DNA of 64,000 bases from Actinernus sp. WN-2022. Taxonomy: Eukaryota > Cnidaria > Anthozoa > Actiniaria > Actinernidae. The notes under the pieces were generated by a model. The model made no database searches. It was given only the letters and a program-made list of their open reading frames with translations, and had not been told where the DNA came from. Every line of letters starts with the position of its first letter. The first letter of the stretch is position 1. The position numbers and the translations under genes are program-made. Positions 61,072 through 64,000 of this stretch are shown piece by piece. Where the stretch lies: positions 101,535,321 through 101,599,320 of the forward strand of contig JAOWCC010001634.1 in assembly GCA_030867875.1 (NCBI GenBank). The letters run 5' to 3'.

Positions 61072-62059
61072 TCTATCGACGGTCGCTTGGCAACCAGAAC
61101 TTGTTTACCAGATAAACCAAAGCTTACATGAAATCAGAACTGCCAGCTATAAAAGCTTATTGAAATCAGAACTGCTAGCTCTAAGCTTATTGTAATAAGA
61201 GTAAAAGTTAAGTGTCATTGGCAACCTTCTGAAGATCAAGGTCAAATACGACAGACACATTTTTACAAGGAAATGCCGAGTTCGCCAGTCACCGTACGTT
61301 TGATATATTTCCATTTCTAGTTGAACTTTATCCCACGCAACCAAACTTTCTGTGCTGGTACAAAGATAGTAAAGGAAGATTTATACGAACTTTTATGGTA
61401 TTTAAGTGAATTTTAAAGCGTTTAGAATGTTTGTGTGGGGATATTCGCTCGCGGGGAAGTCTGGCAAAGTGCCCTGCAAAATCGGCAGGTTTAAAGTACA
61501 GGTCAGGTCGCAATTAAATCGCGTTTTTCGTGATGTCATCATTTTCCTTCAACTACCAGAATTATTTTCAGCTTATTGTTTTTCTTATATTTTTTATTCC
61601 TTTGAATACCTACAGCAGGTACAAGAGAAACCGCGTTTAACACCGCTTACAAACCAAACGTGCATCAGATTGCAAAGAGCATCTAAACTGTAAAAAAATT
61701 GGAGGGGAGGGGTCTCCTTTTCCCCCGAGCTATCAAATATTTTTCTAAAGATAGGGGGTACAATCAATGAAGTATCACAAACATTTAGCAAATAAATGTT
61801 TTTGTTTTTTAAGTTTTTAAAGCTTTTTTTAACCCTTTTTAAACCCTTACCGGCCTTGGAAAACCCGAAAAAAAACAAATACTGACGCTTCCCCCAATAT
61901 CAAATAGTCCGTCGATAGAAATTATATGGAAATACATGTAAATATGTTTTCCTTTGTTAACCAAACGGTTTCAATATTGCGGGTACAATATTTGTTGAAG
62001 CAGAGCTCGAAACTGTTTGAAATGGTCTGAAAACTTTTCTGAAAGGCGTTAAAGTAACG

Positions 62060-62196
62060 TTTCAAAGCCAACAATGAGGACTTGACGGGATTTCAAAGTC
62101 CGCGCAATTAGTTCCAGTCCGAGGCGCAGCCGAGGACCTGAATTAATTGCGAGGACTTTGAAATCCCGTCCAGTCCGAATGGAGGCTTTGAAACGA
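62060..62196. mobile_element. Foldback element of about 137 bp
   Basis: CGTTTCAAAGCC and GACGGGATTTCAAAGTCC in the left arm mirror GGACTTTGAAATCCCGTC and GGCTTTGAAACG in the right arm. Confidence 0.8.
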
Positions 62197-62454
62197 CTTC
62201 AAAAAAGCTACTTAATAATTTCATGCTTGTTTGGTGGTTGTGGGATAAACAACGATTTTAAAACTTCATGCGTTTAGAGTTTCGATGTTTCAGGCTTGTA
62301 GGTTCTTGCGTATTTACATATAGTTGCTTTGTTTGACTTAAGTAATAAAACGCCCATTGTTAATGAAAAGATGGAATGTTAACAATTATGCGCTTGTATA
62401 GTTGGAGTCAGACATGCGCAGTGTCGGGGCAGTGTGCAAAAATACAGGTCGCAC

Positions 62455-62530
62455 CGTAAAGAGTACTTTGACGGGGTTTCAAAGTACTGCACGTGGTACA
62501 GCACGAGTACAGCACGAGTACTGCACGTGG
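62455..62530. repeat. Palindromic TGCACGTGGTACAGCACGAG repeats
   Basis: TACTGCACGTGGTACA occurs twice around two copies of CAGCACGAGTA, forming an imperfect palindrome. Confidence 0.6.
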
Positions 62531-63023
62531 TACAAATTGAGACCTCTGGTTGGACAATTAACACAGGAATTATTAAGCGGTTTTTGAAAGATATTGAAAA
62601 CATGTTGGAGAGCATATTTTACCAATGTTGAGCCGACGTTGAAACCGTTTGACCGCGGCCATGGAAATAGCAAAAACGGCACAGACAACGAAATACTTCT
62701 GAGAGAGTTACTTAGAAATAATAATAAGCACATCATTTTCTGGAGATTTTCATTCACACTTCCAACAGACTTTTTATAACCAATCAGTATTCCCTGAGAT
62801 CGGCACAACAAAAATAGAAATGCCCGCTTAAAATTCGCTCAGATCCTAAAAAAAAATTTGTTTTGATGCTTCTATAGTATTTTTATAGCAGCACAGCAAG
62901 TTTGGTTGTGATATTAACGACCTTGTCGAACGACAAAAAAAATCCAAAAGTTCGCACTACAATGAAATCAGGTGTAAAAGGTTTTTTTTTTAAGCAGATT
63001 CTGGTATATTTTGTTAATGAAAT

Positions 63024-63334
63024 TTGTATTTAAGTGCCAAGCAAAACCTCATTTACATGGTCCAATGTAAACGTTGTAATGTTAAATATATCGGAGAAAC
63101 CAAACGCCGCCTTGAAGACCGCTTTAACGAACACCGCCGTACAGTAGAAAATATTAATCCCTTCCAACACATCCAAAACCACAGGCCGTTTCACAACATT
63201 TTCCAACTAATAATCATTTACCTACTGATATGCAGTTAATTCCACTAGAACTTGTTTTTTCTCAGCGAGACAGAATACGCAAGGCGCGAGAAGCTCTTGA
63301 ACCTCTAGGTATGAATAAACGTGATGAAACTTAA
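63024..63334 (+). pseudogene. GIY-YIG endonuclease fragment of a Penelope-like element
   Basis: The frame gives NLIYMVQCKRCNVKYIGETK then RRLEDRFNEHRR, which is the GIY-YIG core with LIY and YIG, the CxxC pair between them, and the conserved Arg and His. After a shift near 63200 it continues IPLELVFSQRDRIRKAREAL and EPLGMNKRDET, with stop TAA at 63332. The C-terminal position and the CxxC insertion fit Penelope-like retroelements. Everything upstream is missing; it begins just after the TIR end at 62976. Confidence 0.65.
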
Positions 63335-64000
63335 CTTGTATTTCATAATCATCACACGTCACTTATTCATGTTTCATATTTAATGTGTCACTCTCCACCT
63401 TCTTTTCATTTGTTTATGTGTTTATCATAAGATTGTGCAATTCATAATTCATGTATTATTTCGTAAAGATTCTAGTTTATTGGATACATTTTAAGCCTCT
63501 TTCCCCGACGAAATATTGGAAGAAAAAAACTCTACCGTTGAATCAGCCTTTCCTTTCTTGTCTAGTTATATATTGCTGATCAGATCCCTACACGCTAGGA
63601 GATCCGGTTGCTTACAACCTATGTACAGATCTATGGCTCAACTCTCGTAATTTGTGACGTCAAGTATCGGATATAAATTAGTTCACTGGCATTGAAAAGC
63701 TGGACTAATGGACAATTGTTTTCTTTGTTGGAGGTGTGACGTACGATATGGCAAAAATTTGCACCGAATTGAGCAGTCTCACAAGCTAGCTTTATCAGAA
63801 GAGAATCGGTTATTTTTCGAACTAGAGAATTTCTCTTCGTAGAAAACGTCTTTGTATCGTTGGATTGATTTAGTTCCAGAGGCCACAGTGACCGACGTAA
63901 CCGAGTGGACCTGGCTCGTCGCTTCGCTCCTCATCACGGAGACTCGTCGCTTCGCGACTCGCGGCCTTCGTGCCTCTGGTAACCAGGGTACTTTAAACTC
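63335..64000. other. Non-coding end of window
   Basis: No gene is seen. TCGTCGCTTCGC words near the end (63916-63960) suggest another repeat that continues past the window. Confidence 0.4.

Larger units (their letters stand above)
60811..62976. mobile_element. 2.2-kb TIR element with nested insertions
   Basis: The left end (60812-60862) carries ACACCTGATTTCAATGTAGT and GCGAACTTTTGGATTTTTTT; the right end (62922-62976) is the inverse, with AATCCAAAAGTTCGCACTAC and AATGAAATCAGGTGT. Arms are about 53 bp. Inside are a short element with its own target duplication (60889-61071) and a foldback (62060-62196). Open frames inside have no recognisable protein. No target duplication was found. Confidence 0.7.

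Overview
The window is nuclear DNA of an animal, most likely a cnidarian and probably a stony coral. Genes are split by GT-AG introns, the sequence is AT-rich, and transposon relics and foldback elements fill the introns. The repeated gene family seen at 0.4-1.7 kb and 23-26 kb is one I know from coral and other cnidarian genomes. No prokaryotic features are present.

Two conserved host genes stand head to head. On the minus strand, a 13-exon gene runs from its start codon at 48324 to its stop at 2485. Splicing keeps one open frame of 501 codons, which reads as the axonemal coiled-coil protein CCDC96/CFAP184. On the plus strand, a seven-exon gene (49112-57391) encodes cytosolic thymidine kinase, TK1. 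The P-loop, DEGQ motif and four zinc-binding cysteines are intact. The start codons lie 787 bp apart, so the interval 48325-49111 is a likely shared promoter, and it carries two E2F-like motifs close to the TK1 start.

Most of the remaining sequence is mobile or formerly mobile. Intron 4 of the cilia gene (19111-43461, 24.35 kb) holds two large elements. The first (22516-26953) is flanked by long terminal inverted repeats and carries a frameshifted copy of the cnidarian repeated gene, whose C-terminal half resembles a FEN1/XPG-like (PIN) nuclease. The second is a decayed BEL/Pao LTR retrotransposon (34903 to about 41441) with gag, zinc knuckles, reverse transcriptase, RNase H and integrase. 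A shorter relative of the first element's gene lies at 412-1654, beyond the 3' end of the cilia gene, and contains a recognisable 85-bp intron.

The other elements are LINE tails (12.4, 29.1, 30.1 and 53.0 kb), a LINE reverse-transcriptase fragment (43.7 kb), tRNA-like SINEs (10.9, 12.3, 21.7 and 32.0 kb), a GIY-YIG fragment of a Penelope-like element (63.0 kb), and many non-autonomous inverted-repeat elements. Several of those elements contain minisatellites of 14 to 40 bp that appear to have grown inside an element arm. One element (57511-58212) has a clear 9-bp target duplication and another (60889-61071) has one of 8-9 bp. The TK1 introns carry at least eight repeats, and the stretch 44-60 kb is rich in the palindrome TACATGTA.
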